From Anatilimnocola aggregata (lineage in GTDB: Bacteria; Planctomycetota; Planctomycetia; Pirellulales; Pirellulaceae), in the NCBI RefSeq assembly GCF_007747655.1, contig NZ_CP036274.1, forward strand, positions 8,866,001 to 8,930,000: DNA of 64,000 nt. Reading direction: 5' to 3'. A model generated the notes under the pieces. That model worked only from the letters and a program-made list of their open reading frames with translations. It was not told the DNA's origin and did no database searches. Both the position numbers and the translations under genes were made by a program. This document shows positions 8,835-17,573 of this stretch, one piece after another; positions within the stretch are counted from its first letter, which is position 1, and each line of letters begins with the position of its first letter.

Positions 8835-9224
8835 CTACTGCTCTGAATCTGGTTGTTTCCGCTGAAACGGCGGAAAAAAGCTACCTACGGCCGACGTGAT
8901 GAGGTACTGACAAGACAAATGAACCCCGATTAGGCAGACGATACCAACAATCGATTGCCAGACCGTTAGCTCATCAAGCAAGACCATTAGTGTCAGTCCC
9001 ACGGCGTAAAAGATTACGCCTAGAACCGGAAAACCCGAAGGGCCGTAACCACGGAATCGATTATGAAGATCAGCCCCGAGACTCAACAAATCAATCTCGA
9101 ATCCCAACAGAATCACGATGATGCCAGGACTCACTCCCAGATTCGCCGACAAGCATGTCAACACAAAGATCGCCGCGATCAGTTTTTCGGGCCATGTTTC
9201 ATGCTGCGGTGCTTTGATTGGCAC
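8835..9224 (-). CDS. Small multi-pass membrane protein
   Basis: 129 residues from GTG, whose codon begins 3 bases after the TGA of the upstream TerB-like gene, so the two are probably translated from one message. Three or four hydrophobic helices are visible: LIAAIFVLTCLSANLGV, IIVILLGFEIDLLSLG, FPVLGVIFYAVGLTLMVLL and IVGIVCLIGVHLSCQYLI. No family is recognised. Confidence 0.55.
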   Translation of the reverse strand: MPIKAPQHETWPEKLIAAIFVLTCLSANLGVSPGIIVILLGFEIDLLSLGADLHNRFRGYGPSGFPVLGVIFYAVGLTLMVLLDELTVWQSIVGIVCLIGVHLSCQYLITSAVGSFFPPFQRKQPDSEQ

Positions 9225-9227
9225 GGG

Positions 9228-9791
9228 TCACCCCCGGAACGCATGCTCCAACTCATCGAGCGCGAATTGCTCCATGAGCGAGACTTTCTGCCCCAGGCCG
9301 AGAATGCCACCCGAAGTGGCAGCGATCGAGCGAGCGCGGCCGAGGATCTCGTCGCACAAGTTTTTAGCCCGCTCGGGCGGGAGCTTCTTGCAGAGAATGG
9401 CGATGTATTCTTTCCAGGCTTGCACCACGCGCACTTCCGGCCGCACGGTGAGCCAATGTTCGAGCAGGGCGCGGGAAGCGCTCCCCGATTCAATGCCGTG
9501 ATTCGTGGCTGCCGCCACGACGGCGTCGCGCTCTTTGTTCGAAACATCGCCATCGGACCAGGCGATTTCGACCAGCGGCAGCAGCGACAAGCAGGCGAAT
9601 GTTTCGGGCCGAATGCCGGCGGCGATCAGTTCCTGTAGCAACACTTCGTCCTGAATGCCCGAGACAGCTGAGAGGGCTGAAGTTGGACTCTGCTGGCCGA
9701 TCGTCTGCCGCACGTGAGCTTGCAGTTGCGGGTCTTGCTGCGCGAAGTATTCATCGAGCGCGGCGAGCGACACACTGTTTTCATCGGCCAT
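9228..9791 (-). CDS. TerB-like helical protein
   Basis: 187 residues with no signal peptide. The central part, LSLLPLVEIAWSDGDVSNKE, followed by RDAVVAAATNHGIESGSAS, resembles the metal-binding core of TerB-type (tellurite resistance/DjlA N-terminal) all-helical domains, with acidic residues in WSDGDVSNKE. The C-terminus has KNLCDEILGRARSIA and a glycine stretch, SGGILGLGQKVS. TerB domains are linked to membrane and stress functions in other bacteria (family knowledge). The neighbouring small membrane protein could be a partner. Only family level is proposed. Confidence 0.55.
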   Translation of the reverse strand: MADENSVSLAALDEYFAQQDPQLQAHVRQTIGQQSPTSALSAVSGIQDEVLLQELIAAGIRPETFACLSLLPLVEIAWSDGDVSNKERDAVVAAATNHGIESGSASRALLEHWLTVRPEVRVVQAWKEYIAILCKKLPPERAKNLCDEILGRARSIAATSGGILGLGQKVSLMEQFALDELEHAFRG

Positions 9792-9837
9792 CAGCGACTC
9801 TCAATCAGAGGTGAAGTTGGGTCTCGTCAACCGCGCC

Positions 9838-10758
9838 TTAGCGGCCACCAAAAATGCCGGTGGCATACCACACGCCATTCGATCCCCGCTTCATATCGTA
9901 ACCGAAGTAGCCATGCGCGGCACTCACGGCCGACCAATGCCCCGATGATTGACTCCAGCTGTGGACGCATTCCTCAGCTGCATCGAGCAGCGTTTGCCCG
10001 GGCCAACTTTCGGCACAAACTTCTTTCGACGAAAAACTGCTGCCGCCGACCCGAGTCGCCAGTCCCTGATTGATCTGGTGAAAGCGTGCTTCCCAGTTGT
10101 GATGCCCTTGCAAGTTGATGCTCGCCTGATGCGTCGAGTGTTTTTCGGCTTCTTGCGTGAGATAACCGCTATAGGGCGACCACGCGCTCTTGGGTGCGGC
10201 TGGGTGCGTGCGTACGGCGAACATCAGGGCCCGTTGCGTGAGCGAGCCGGCCGGCAGATCGCACATCACCTGCAATCGACTGGCAGTGATTGCCCCGCGG
10301 CGAAATGGATAGACCGAAACGACAAAGCCATACTCCTTGCGCTCGGCATCGCGAAAATCGATCATCGCGATTCCCGGGCCCTTCAGCATCTCGCTGAACG
10401 CCGCATGTTCGAGCAGCTTGGTTTCTAGGTCAGCGGTTTTGATCGCCGCCGAAACGGGCAACTTCACCAACGTCATTTCGCGCAGCGACGGCCGCAGCTG
10501 TTCTGCCCCCAGCACGCTGGCCGCGAACTTTTCGTTCTCGTCCGCCTTGGCAGGATCGAAGAACCACAGCATCAGCAACTGCTTGGCATCGGCGGCCTGC
10601 TTGGTTGCCGCGCGATAATCTTCCAGCCAGTTCACGGGCGGCGAATCGGCAACAGCCTCTTCGTGCGAGGCGGCAGGCTCTTTTTCTGCGGCAATTACCG
10701 CCCCCGTCCCGACCAAGATCGCGCCCCAAACCAAACACCAGCGAGCAAACAGCCGCAT
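9838..10758 (-). CDS. Exported protein with thioredoxin-like and CAP-like parts
   Basis: 306 residues. A signal peptide (CLVWGAILVGTGAVIA) comes first. Residues about 45-180 look like a thioredoxin fold without a CxxC: YRAATKQAADAKQLLMLWFF, then a region ending in GPGIAMIDFRDAERKEYGFV. Residues about 215-306 resemble a CAP/SCP domain: HHNWEARFHQINQGL, then CVHSWSQSSGHWSAV, then MKRGSNGVWYATGIFG. The CAP role is unknown in most bacteria. It is secreted or periplasmic. The join of the two parts is judged from patterns only. Confidence 0.6.
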   Translation of the reverse strand: MRLFARWCLVWGAILVGTGAVIAAEKEPAASHEEAVADSPPVNWLEDYRAATKQAADAKQLLMLWFFDPAKADENEKFAASVLGAEQLRPSLREMTLVKLPVSAAIKTADLETKLLEHAAFSEMLKGPGIAMIDFRDAERKEYGFVVSVYPFRRGAITASRLQVMCDLPAGSLTQRALMFAVRTHPAAPKSAWSPYSGYLTQEAEKHSTHQASINLQGHHNWEARFHQINQGLATRVGGSSFSSKEVCAESWPGQTLLDAAEECVHSWSQSSGHWSAVSAAHGYFGYDMKRGSNGVWYATGIFGGR

Positions 10759-11106
10759 GTAACATCTCTCCTGAAGGTGCGCCCAACTGAGGGTGCAGCG
10801 AAGTGCACCAAACGGGGCAGCTGGAACAAGAACCAGTCGTGCGATGCAGATTTGACGGATTCAATCCATGAAGGGGCCGCTTGTGCCCGTGGTTCCGCCG
10901 GCAGGAGTTGCAGAAGATAGGCCGATTTGGCACAAAGCGTCAAGTGGGCGATGTTTGCCCGATACATGATTTACAGGGACTCAGAAGTTTGCAGAATATA
11001 GAGTCGAGTATGCGGGCAGGCTCTGGTTTCCCCACCGGTGGAACCGATGGTTTCTAGTCCAGACTGCAGCCGCGGCACGGATCTACAAAGGCAAGGTGGC
11101 GATACT
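10759..11106. other. 348-bp divergent intergenic region
   Basis: This lies between a minus-strand gene (start 10758) and a plus-strand gene (start 11107), so it should hold both promoters. I see no convincing -35/-10 pair, long repeat or RNA fold. Short open frames here look non-coding. Confidence 0.4.
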
Positions 11107-13464
11107 ATGCGGAAAATCGTAATTAGTGGTCTCATCGTTTTGGCAGGGGTGGTTATCTCCGCCATTCATGGAGTGGAAGCGCAAGGCCAGGACGATTCGC
11201 CCAGCGCACTCGAAAAGTCGGCCAAGGGGCTCGACGAATGGCTGGGGATTGATGCCAACGGCAAGAAATGGAGCGACTATCTCCTGCTGAAGCCGCTACT
11301 GGCCGAGATCAGCGGCGATGATGAAGTCGACCTGCAGGTTCTCGCGAACGTCTGGCGTCGATTCACCAGTGGCGAAGCTGGTCTCGAAGGGGAGCGATTC
11401 CAAGCGGTTCGCAAGGACCTCGAAGCTTTCCTGAATAAGCAACTGGAACAATCACGGTCCCAAGTTGCCGCCGCTGCGAAGGCGGCCGATGAAGGCTACG
11501 CCGCACCCGGCGCAGATGCCGTGACGAAAGCCCAAGCCGAAGTGAAGACGGCTGCTGCCGAACTGAACACGGCCTTGCTCACGTTGCCGCGGGCCCGCGC
11601 CGCGGCCGAAGGCTATTTTGGCAAGCAAACACTTACCGATCTGGCCGCCGGCACCGACCTGAGTGTCGAGCAACTCGATGCTCTGACCAGCAAGCTCGGC
11701 AAATATCGTTGGCGCGTCTATGACAAGCAGTATGTCGACGTCGTCCCTGGTCTGAAGTATCGCAACGAAGAAGAAGTCGGCGGCTTCGGCGGTCAAACCT
11801 ACGGCAAGTTGCGGACAGCCCTCGTGCGACTGCGCAACGCTCGTGCTCTGGCCGACGATGCAGATGGCAAGGGAACCTATCAAGCGACGGCCAAGGCTTT
11901 GGCCGAAAATCTGGCCGCTGCCAACAAGCTTGTCGGTGCGAATCCCAAGCCCGTGGCCATTGATATCGAAACTCAGACTCCGCTGCCGCTGCCCGCCATC
12001 GCTCAGGCCGCAGCTGCCCTTAAGAAACTGCAGACTCGGGGCGAGGCCACCGAACTCTCGGAAACGGCTGTTGCCGGCTACAAGTTTCCGAATCTCGTTG
12101 CTTTCGCGTCGAGCCAGTTCCTGGCCAGTGGGCTCGATCAAAAGCTCGATCGCGTCACACCAGTGAACGACAACATCCTGGGGACCAGCATCAACGGTAC
12201 GGCTCGCCTGCTCGGTCAAACGAACTTGAAGATGCTCACCAATCCCGAACAAGCGGGTTACTCGGTAGTTCTCTCCGGCGTCGCCAATTCGAATAGCGTC
12301 GGCTACAACGGCCCGGTCACGATCCATAGCACGGGCGTTACGAATCTGCATGGCGAAAAGCGGATTCACTTCGACGACGAAATTGGTGGTATGCGTCCTT
12401 CGCCAGCAACGGCCACCGCCGCCACCTCGACTTCGGTCAACGGCATCGGTGCTCGCGGTCCGCTCGTCGAAAAGATCGCTTGGAAGCGAGTGATGGAAAG
12501 CAAGGGGCAGGCCGAAGCGATCGCTTCGCAGCACGCGGCCGATCGTCTGCGCGCACAGATGGATTCGGAAGCACTCACCACGACCAGCAAGCTCAACAAA
12601 AACTTCGAAGAGAAGTATCGCAAGCCGCTGATCATTCGTAACGAATACCCACGCGAATTCGTCACCCAAAGCAGCACTGGCTTGTTGCAAGTGGTGATCT
12701 CGCAACTCGGTCTCGGTCAACTTGGTTCTCCCGATGTTCCTCCCACCGCCCCAGAAACGGATGTGGCCGTGCAAGTGCATGAATCGTACGTGGCGAATTT
12801 CGCCCGCGCAATGCTCGGCGGCCAAGAGTACACCTCGCTCGAATTGCGGCAGATGCAGGAAGATATGGGGGGCAAGGTGAAGTCACTCGAAGAACTGGCC
12901 AAGGAACGAACCGCCGAAGGGGAAGAGCCCAACATTCCCGAAACGGTGCAACGCCTGGCCGATACCATCATCACCTTCGATGAAGAGATGCCCGTCCGCG
13001 TCGAGTTCCGTGGCGATCACGTGCTGATCGTCATTCGCACCAAGAAGCTCGAGACTCGCAAGTTGAACGACGATCCGGCCGCTCCCGAAGAGCGCGACTT
13101 CGTCGTTGGCCGGCTGGAAATCACCACCCTCTACAAGCTGGAGAAAGACGGCGACAATTACGCGCTCGTGCGCGTCGGCCCTTCGGCTTCGGCTTATCTC
13201 GACCTTCCCAAGGGTCAGCGCCCCAGCCCGAAGGAATCGACCGGCAAGCGCCGCATCGACAAGCGGTTCTCGGAAGATGTGTTCGCCGACGAGAAGATCG
13301 CGCTCGGCCCGCTCGACTTTAAGAAGCGTGCCGGCACCGCCAAGGGGTTTGGCAACTGGGCTGAAATGCCCCCGCTGCCAGCCACCGACGCTCGCTCGTC
13401 GAGCGGTTGGTTCTCCATCGGTTGGAGCATGCCCGCTGCCGAGAAAAAGGTGGCTACGAAGTAG
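11107..13464 (+). CDS. Large exported protein of unknown function
   Basis: 785 residues. ATG 11107 follows GGTGGCG and gives a clean signal peptide (KIVISGLIVLAGVVISAIHG, then VEAQG). The mature part begins with a helical region rich in Ala/Glu/Lys (residues about 120-190: AAAAKAADEGYAAPG). A middle region of beta character follows (LLGQTNLKMLTNPEQAGYSV, GYNGPVTIHSTGV), then a long C-terminal half with DTIITFDEEMPVRVEFRGDH. I do not recognise a family, but this size and make-up is common in planctomycete genomes. It stands alone, upstream of the tRNA-Leu gene, with a strong hairpin after its stop. The long minus-strand open frame opposite it is a shadow. Confidence 0.75.
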   Translation: MRKIVISGLIVLAGVVISAIHGVEAQGQDDSPSALEKSAKGLDEWLGIDANGKKWSDYLLLKPLLAEISGDDEVDLQVLANVWRRFTSGEAGLEGERFQAVRKDLEAFLNKQLEQSRSQVAAAAKAADEGYAAPGADAVTKAQAEVKTAAAELNTALLTLPRARAAAEGYFGKQTLTDLAAGTDLSVEQLDALTSKLGKYRWRVYDKQYVDVVPGLKYRNEEEVGGFGGQTYGKLRTALVRLRNARALADDADGKGTYQATAKALAENLAAANKLVGANPKPVAIDIETQTPLPLPAIAQAAAALKKLQTRGEATELSETAVAGYKFPNLVAFASSQFLASGLDQKLDRVTPVNDNILGTSINGTARLLGQTNLKMLTNPEQAGYSVVLSGVANSNSVGYNGPVTIHSTGVTNLHGEKRIHFDDEIGGMRPSPATATAATSTSVNGIGARGPLVEKIAWKRVMESKGQAEAIASQHAADRLRAQMDSEALTTTSKLNKNFEEKYRKPLIIRNEYPREFVTQSSTGLLQVVISQLGLGQLGSPDVPPTAPETDVAVQVHESYVANFARAMLGGQEYTSLELRQMQEDMGGKVKSLEELAKERTAEGEEPNIPETVQRLADTIITFDEEMPVRVEFRGDHVLIVIRTKKLETRKLNDDPAAPEERDFVVGRLEITTLYKLEKDGDNYALVRVGPSASAYLDLPKGQRPSPKESTGKRRIDKRFSEDVFADEKIALGPLDFKKRAGTAKGFGNWAEMPPLPATDARSSSGWFSIGWSMPAAEKKVATK

Positions 13465-13520
13465 TCCCCTGGCCAGTCGCTCGGGCTGTAGCGTTTATGC
13501 TACATCAGGCTGAATTTCGA

Positions 13521-13552
13521 GGTTCGCGGGGCCCTGCAAACCCCCGCGAACC
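13521..13552 (+). terminator. GC-rich hairpin after the large exported protein
   Basis: GGTTCGCGGGG (13521-13531) pairs perfectly with CCCCGCGAACC (13542-13552) around a 10-base loop, 56 bases after the stop. The stem is 11 bp and very GC-rich, but only CCTT follows, so it is a likely stabilising or terminating hairpin rather than a classic one. Confidence 0.5.
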
Positions 13553-13597
13553 CCTTGCGACGATCCGGTGTCGTGTCCTATAACCTAGTAAGCATCT

Positions 13598-13681
13598 GCG
13601 GGCATGGCGGAATTGGCAGACGCGCAAGATTCAGGTTCTTGTGTCCGTAAGGACGTGGAGGTTCAACTCCTCTTGCCCGCA
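13598..13681 (+). tRNA. tRNA-Leu (anticodon CAG)
   Basis: The acceptor stem GCGGGCA (13598-13604) pairs with TGCCCGC (13674-13680), with A at 13681 as discriminator; CCA is not encoded. The D arm is GCGGAATTGGCAGACGC. The anticodon stem is CAAGA/TCTTG with loop TTCAGGT, giving anticodon CAG (decodes CUG). A long variable arm, TGTCCGTAAGGACGT, marks the Leu class. The T arm holds GGTTCAACTCC. It sits directly left of the phage-derived module, a common integration point for such elements. Confidence 0.95.
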
Positions 13682-13699
13682 CTCAACGATGGCTACCGA

Positions 13700-13733
13700 A
13701 AAGCCTGCGAGATTCTTCTCGCAGGCTTTTTTC
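13700..13733 (+). terminator. Rho-independent terminator of tRNA-Leu
   Basis: AAAGCCTGCGAG (13700-13711) pairs with CTCGCAGGCTTT (13718-13729) around ATTCTT, and the run of T continues to 13732. It lies 19 bases after the tRNA and is the clearest intrinsic terminator in the window. Confidence 0.85.
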
Positions 13734-13735
13734 GT

Positions 13736-13805
13736 AGCGTGGCATAGGCTTCCAGCCTGTGGAATTGCCGCTCCGGGGTATCAGGCTGGATGCCTATCCC
13801 ACGCT
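13736..13805. repeat. Imperfect 24-bp inverted repeat at left edge of phage module
   Basis: Arms 13736-13759 and 13782-13805 pair over 24 bases with two mismatches, around a 22-base spacer. The right arm contains GGATGCCTATCCCACG and touches the stop codon of the terminase gene. A related half, GGATGCCTGTCCCACG, is at 25604-25619, just past the right edge of the phage-derived genes. Confidence 0.7.
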
Positions 13806-15334
13806 CACCATTTCAGTCCCGCCGCCGGCATCACCAGGGTGCTGAATTGCACCGGCCCGGGCTGATGGCGCGCGCTCACAATCGCCGCATACGCCGCAGC
13901 GTCAATCTGATCGGCCGGTTCGTAAGGGTCGCCGGTCCAGGCCAACCATTCACTTTCGAGTTGCGGCCGCCAGGTCACTTCATGCTGCGGCAAAAAGATC
14001 TCGCCTCGTTCCAGCTTGTCGATTAGCACCGCGGCCCGCGCCACCTTATCGCGCGACTGTGTGGCAATGCACCGCAGCGGCAACTCCTTCCCCAGCACAT
14101 CGACAGCTGCCTGTCCGAGCTTTTCATTCTCAATCCACAGTTCTCGCGGTCGCCACACGCGGTGAATATCGCGCAGCAACCGGCACAGGCCATCGAAGCC
14201 GACCCGCTCCCGCGCCTGATATCGCAGCATTAATACCGGCGCCAGCCCTCCCCGCGGCTGATCCCACACTTGGGCCACCGTCCAACTGGCTTCCCGACCT
14301 TGCCGCTCGCGCGCTCGATCCGCGCTCGTTCCCGCTGGATCGACAGTTACGAATCGCCGGCAATCGCTGGCTGCCACCGAACCGACCACTATTCTCTGCG
14401 GCGAATGCAAGTTCAACGTTTCGTTCGCCTGGTCAGTTTCCGCTGCCGAAAAGTATCGCAGCCAATCTGCTTTCAACAATCCTTGTGCTTGAATCGTCCA
14501 GTCGCCATTCATCAGCCGCTCGCGCGCCAGCGGCGGCAGGTGCAACAAGCTCTGACGATACTCCTGTTCATCGAGCGCCGGGTTATCGCCGATCCGCGCG
14601 GGGACATAGGCGATACCCTGCTGCCAGAACGTGGTACTCGCGTCGCTCGGTGCGGGTTGCCTGGCTGCCTGCAGCGCTGCGGGACTGATGAACCGCGACC
14701 GAACCCACAGATGGCCGATGTTACCGGGATTGCTCGCCGACCGAACTCGCAGCGGTGCGCTAATTCCTTTCGTGCGCCGCAAGCGACTGAAGAGAAACAA
14801 ATAATCCTCTTCGGGAAATTCCGTTAACTCGTCGAACGCAATGAACTGGAACTCGCTGCTGCCGTAACGATACTTATCGTGCCGATCGCGCAGATAGCCA
14901 AACGTCAGCGTGGCGGGCCCGGCACCGGTGGGAAACGACCACCGCTTCTGCGCACCATTCCAGGTCGCTCCCTTGCCCGCCAGCCATTCATGCGATCGCG
15001 GAATTAAACCACCGGCCAGGTTCAGCCGCTGCGTATCGCGCCGCAAGATGAGCGCCGCATAGCCGGGAACGTGCACGTACTCCAAAGCCGCCATCAGTAG
15101 CGCTTCGCTTTTGCCTCCGCCGGCCGCGCCGCCATAGAGCGCCTCGAGGCAAGCCAAATTGAGAAACTCCCGCTGCTTGGGCCAAGGCTCGTGGGGAATC
15201 CACTGCGATGAGTGGACACTCTCTGCTGCCGCTGCTGGGTCTGCAACGACTTCCGTCACGCGCGCAGGTGCGCCAATTGTGTCTGGTTGTGATACTTGAG
15301 TGCGGCCGGCGAACGATTCACGATTGCACCTCAT
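13805..15334 (-). CDS. Phage terminase large subunit
   Basis: 509 residues from ATG 15334, overlapping the upstream ABC-GNAT gene by 17 bases; the frame open to 15478 runs through that gene and is not used. Walker A is GGAAGGGKS (about residues 68-76), Walker B is FIAFDELTEF (164-173), and RSASNPGNIGH looks like the coupling motif. The nuclease half shows FVTVDPAGTSADRAR, LWIENEKLGQAAVDVLG and a late QIDAAAYAAI, giving the acidic residues of an RNase H-like site. Terminases pump DNA into empty proheads and cut it. No small subunit is recognised nearby. All motifs are intact, so the enzyme may still be active. Confidence 0.92.
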   Translation of the reverse strand: MRCNRESFAGRTQVSQPDTIGAPARVTEVVADPAAAAESVHSSQWIPHEPWPKQREFLNLACLEALYGGAAGGGKSEALLMAALEYVHVPGYAALILRRDTQRLNLAGGLIPRSHEWLAGKGATWNGAQKRWSFPTGAGPATLTFGYLRDRHDKYRYGSSEFQFIAFDELTEFPEEDYLFLFSRLRRTKGISAPLRVRSASNPGNIGHLWVRSRFISPAALQAARQPAPSDASTTFWQQGIAYVPARIGDNPALDEQEYRQSLLHLPPLARERLMNGDWTIQAQGLLKADWLRYFSAAETDQANETLNLHSPQRIVVGSVAASDCRRFVTVDPAGTSADRARERQGREASWTVAQVWDQPRGGLAPVLMLRYQARERVGFDGLCRLLRDIHRVWRPRELWIENEKLGQAAVDVLGKELPLRCIATQSRDKVARAAVLIDKLERGEIFLPQHEVTWRPQLESEWLAWTGDPYEPADQIDAAAYAAIVSARHQPGPVQFSTLVMPAAGLKW

Positions 15335-16442
15335 CCAGGGAACTGCCGAAGTACTCGAATGTGGCGACACCGCGGCCAGCCGAGTTCGGAATCGAGCGCG
15401 ACTGAAATCGCTGCCGAGTCCGATTGCCAAGTGGCCGGTACGAAACCAATCGCCAGGTGTTCGATTGGCGACAGGCACCGATGACTGCCGGATGACTGGC
15501 CGTAATGCTCACGCGAAACCCCGTGGTGAGCGCGTCGTCGGCCACACGCTCGGCCAGCCGCAGCCCGATGCCGAGCCCTTGATAGTCTGGGAGCGTGACA
15601 ATGCGGCTGATCCGTTTGTGCTTACGGTGGCCAAGGATCGCCAGCAGCGCGCAAAACGCAATCGGGCGGCCGTCGAGCCACGCCGCATAACAGGTGGCAG
15701 CTCGGGAAAGCCCGCCGACTAGATAATGATGTCGCGCAAAGAGGTGCCAGAGCCGCTGCGGACAGCGGGTAACTTGCAGCTGAAGTCGCGGTCGCCGAAG
15801 ACGCACCCGCGAAAGCGTCGGGCCCGCTTCGTTCGCACCCAAATCGAGCACCCAATCGGGCTCGAGCCAAGGCGCGATATCGGCATGACAGCTAACGGCG
15901 ACAAACCGGCAGTTCAAACGCCCGCTACGAATGGCCTTGCTGATGGCCGCACTTGCCACTTTCGCCACAGTGCGATCGACGAGCGAAGTGAATTCGTCGA
16001 ATACGAGCAACTTTTCCGAGTTGTTGCTTTCAGCAGCAGACAGCAGGGCGCGGGCCAGTTCGCAGCGGAACTTTTCGCCATTGCTCAGGACTGCAAACGG
16101 CTTGAGCCAGGCGGGTGGACTTCCCAAGCCCACGGCAGTGAGTGTTTGCGTGATCTGCTGAATCGATGCATTGCCCAGCGAGTCGATCATCGCGCTTCCA
16201 GCCGGCCAAGGTTGAGCCTGATAGATTGCGGCGCCATACGCCGCGCGGGCCAGCGTGCTCTTGCCGCTGCCCGAAGGGCCAATGATGCAGCCGATTGACC
16301 AGTTCTCAGAAATTGCCGGAATCTCGGCGGCGAATGTCTCGCTCCACTCGGTCTGCTCGGGCAAGTCAAACATGCCCATTACCTGGCGAACGCGAAAACT
16401 ACTGTGTACCGGCGTTTGCACGGTGACCTGGCAGCGGGACAT
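15318..16442 (-). CDS. ABC ATPase fused to a GNAT acyltransferase
   Basis: 374 residues. An ABC-type ATPase fills about residues 1-225: Walker A GPSGSGKST (55-63), signature LSNGEKFR (119-126), Walker B LVFDE (146-150) and switch histidine H186 in AVSCHAD. There is no membrane partner. A GNAT fold follows at about 228-374: RIVTLPDYQGLGIGLRLAER carries the acetyl-CoA loop QGLGIG (288-293), and SHPAVIGACRQSNTW follows. It lies between a ParB-like gene and terminase. Phage Mu Mom is a GNAT-fold enzyme that modifies adenine in DNA, so a Mom-like role is plausible (inference). A simple protein or small-molecule acetyltransferase is the alternative. Confidence 0.8.
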   Translation of the reverse strand: MSRCQVTVQTPVHSSFRVRQVMGMFDLPEQTEWSETFAAEIPAISENWSIGCIIGPSGSGKSTLARAAYGAAIYQAQPWPAGSAMIDSLGNASIQQITQTLTAVGLGSPPAWLKPFAVLSNGEKFRCELARALLSAAESNNSEKLLVFDEFTSLVDRTVAKVASAAISKAIRSGRLNCRFVAVSCHADIAPWLEPDWVLDLGANEAGPTLSRVRLRRPRLQLQVTRCPQRLWHLFARHHYLVGGLSRAATCYAAWLDGRPIAFCALLAILGHRKHKRISRIVTLPDYQGLGIGLRLAERVADDALTTGFRVSITASHPAVIGACRQSNTWRLVSYRPLGNRTRQRFQSRSIPNSAGRGVATFEYFGSSLDEVQS

Positions 16443-16488
16443 GAGGGGCTCCTTTTCAAGCAGGAATTGGGTTCAAAACAGCCTCAGT

Positions 16489-17037
16489 TCACATCGTCAG
16501 CACGCGACACGAGAGTCCTTCGGCCGAAAGCCGCTCGAAGAGTTCTCGCTGTTCGGCTTCGTCGGCGCATTGCACCACCAGCTGATAGTTGGCGATCAGT
16601 TCATCAACCTCGGCTGGCAACCGTTTCGCCGCAGACGATTCACGCGACAGATCAGTGAGCAGCGCGCAGAGGGCGGGACTATCCGTCTCGATCAGGGCGA
16701 CAAGTTCTTCGATTCGCTGTTGATCGCGACCAGCAAGCGCGCTGAGCGGATCCCAGCAGGCCAACAACTTGTTAGCTTCGTCTTCTGTCACATCCAGCAC
16801 GAGCACCGGCACAAGTTGCTCGGGCGTTGTTTCTGCGCGCAAGTGACCATCGATGAGTTGCAACGAGCCATCGTCTTGCTCCCGGGCCAGCAAAGCCCCC
16901 GCATAACCAACTTCAGCCAGCAGCGCGCGAAGGGCATCCTGTTGCGGCTGAGGATGCGTGCGCCAGTTACGCGGATTGGGCTGCAAGTCTCTAGCAAGAA
17001 CGCGGCGAAGAGATTGAATCCGATCTCGAATGAACAT
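16489..17037 (-). CDS. ParB-like nuclease domain protein
   Basis: 182 residues. The N-terminal half fits the ParB/Srx-like fold used in phage and plasmid nucleases: NPRNWRTHPQPQQDALRALL, then LIDGHLRAETTPEQLVPVLV, then DVTEDEANKLLACWDPLSAL. The GH-R signature (DGHLR) is present. The C-terminal half is helical and rich in Glu and Leu. It is the second gene of the minus-strand cassette, 46 bases before the ABC-GNAT gene and 10 after the HTH gene. ParB-like proteins next to terminase are frequent in phages (family knowledge). Whether it cuts, binds or helps modify DNA cannot be told. Confidence 0.75.
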   Translation of the reverse strand: MFIRDRIQSLRRVLARDLQPNPRNWRTHPQPQQDALRALLAEVGYAGALLAREQDDGSLQLIDGHLRAETTPEQLVPVLVLDVTEDEANKLLACWDPLSALAGRDQQRIEELVALIETDSPALCALLTDLSRESSAAKRLPAEVDELIANYQLVVQCADEAEQRELFERLSAEGLSCRVLTM

Positions 17038-17047
17038 TTCGAGCCTC

Positions 17048-17359
17048 CTAAGAATGCGGGTGAGTAACGTCAGGGGAGTTGCTTTCGCTCAGGCAGCAAG
17101 CCAGGCAGGGCCAAAGATAGACCAGGGACCCGCAGCTGCGACAGCGACGAAGATTGGCCGGGTCGTAACCTGGGGGACGATACTCGGCGGCCTCGGCTTC
17201 TCTCTGCTGTTGGGCTAATTCGTCCGCAATTTGCTGCAGGCGCAGATCGATCGCGCCCGGCGATACGCCCAGCCGCCGCGCAATCCAACGACTGGAGAAA
17301 CCTTGCTCGTGCAGCTGCAGTAGCCGCTGCGGATTGAGAGCAATCACCGATGAAATCAT
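17048..17359 (-). CDS. Small HTH protein with zinc-ribbon-like cysteines
   Basis: 103 residues. ATG 17359 has AGGATG upstream. An HTH is visible at residues 10-42 (LLQLHEQGFSSRWIARRLGV, then SPGAIDLRLQQI). A cysteine cluster near the end (CRSCGSLVYLWPCLACC) looks like a zinc ribbon. It is the first gene of the minus-strand phage cassette and could be its regulator or a small terminase-like DNA binder, since small subunits also carry an HTH. Neither is proved. Confidence 0.6.
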   Translation of the reverse strand: MISSVIALNPQRLLQLHEQGFSSRWIARRLGVSPGAIDLRLQQIADELAQQQREAEAAEYRPPGYDPANLRRCRSCGSLVYLWPCLACCLSESNSPDVTHPHS

Positions 17360-17429
17360 GGCAACATCCTAGAAACATCTGCACCACCTGCGAACGAATG
17401 CGCCGGCTTCACCGGAGGCAAATACTATA

Positions 17430-17441
17430 CACCTGTACACT
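17430..17441. promoter_or_regulatory. Candidate operator CACCTGTACACT, copy 1
   Basis: CACCTGTACACT lies in the 214-bp divergent gap between the HTH gene (start 17359) and the small plus-strand gene (start 17574). An identical 12-mer is at 25338-25349 before the last small gene of the phage module, and the AT-rich flanks are also alike. It could be an operator shared by both arms. Chance cannot be excluded for a 12-mer. Confidence 0.35.
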
Positions 17442-17573
17442 TATTGTCAATACTTTATCACGACTTTTTGATGAGACAGACTTGACGGCCTAACAAACAC
17501 CCCGCATAAATTAAGTGGGAATAATTCACTATTCGCAGCGGATATGCTGCAGTCACTTGCAGGAGGTTTTCAG

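Noticed and set aside
11452-12825. Long minus-strand open frame (457 residues) opposite the large exported protein
   Set aside because: It is complementary to a gene with good signal peptide and codon use. No motif or start site is seen. GC-rich genomes produce such shadows.
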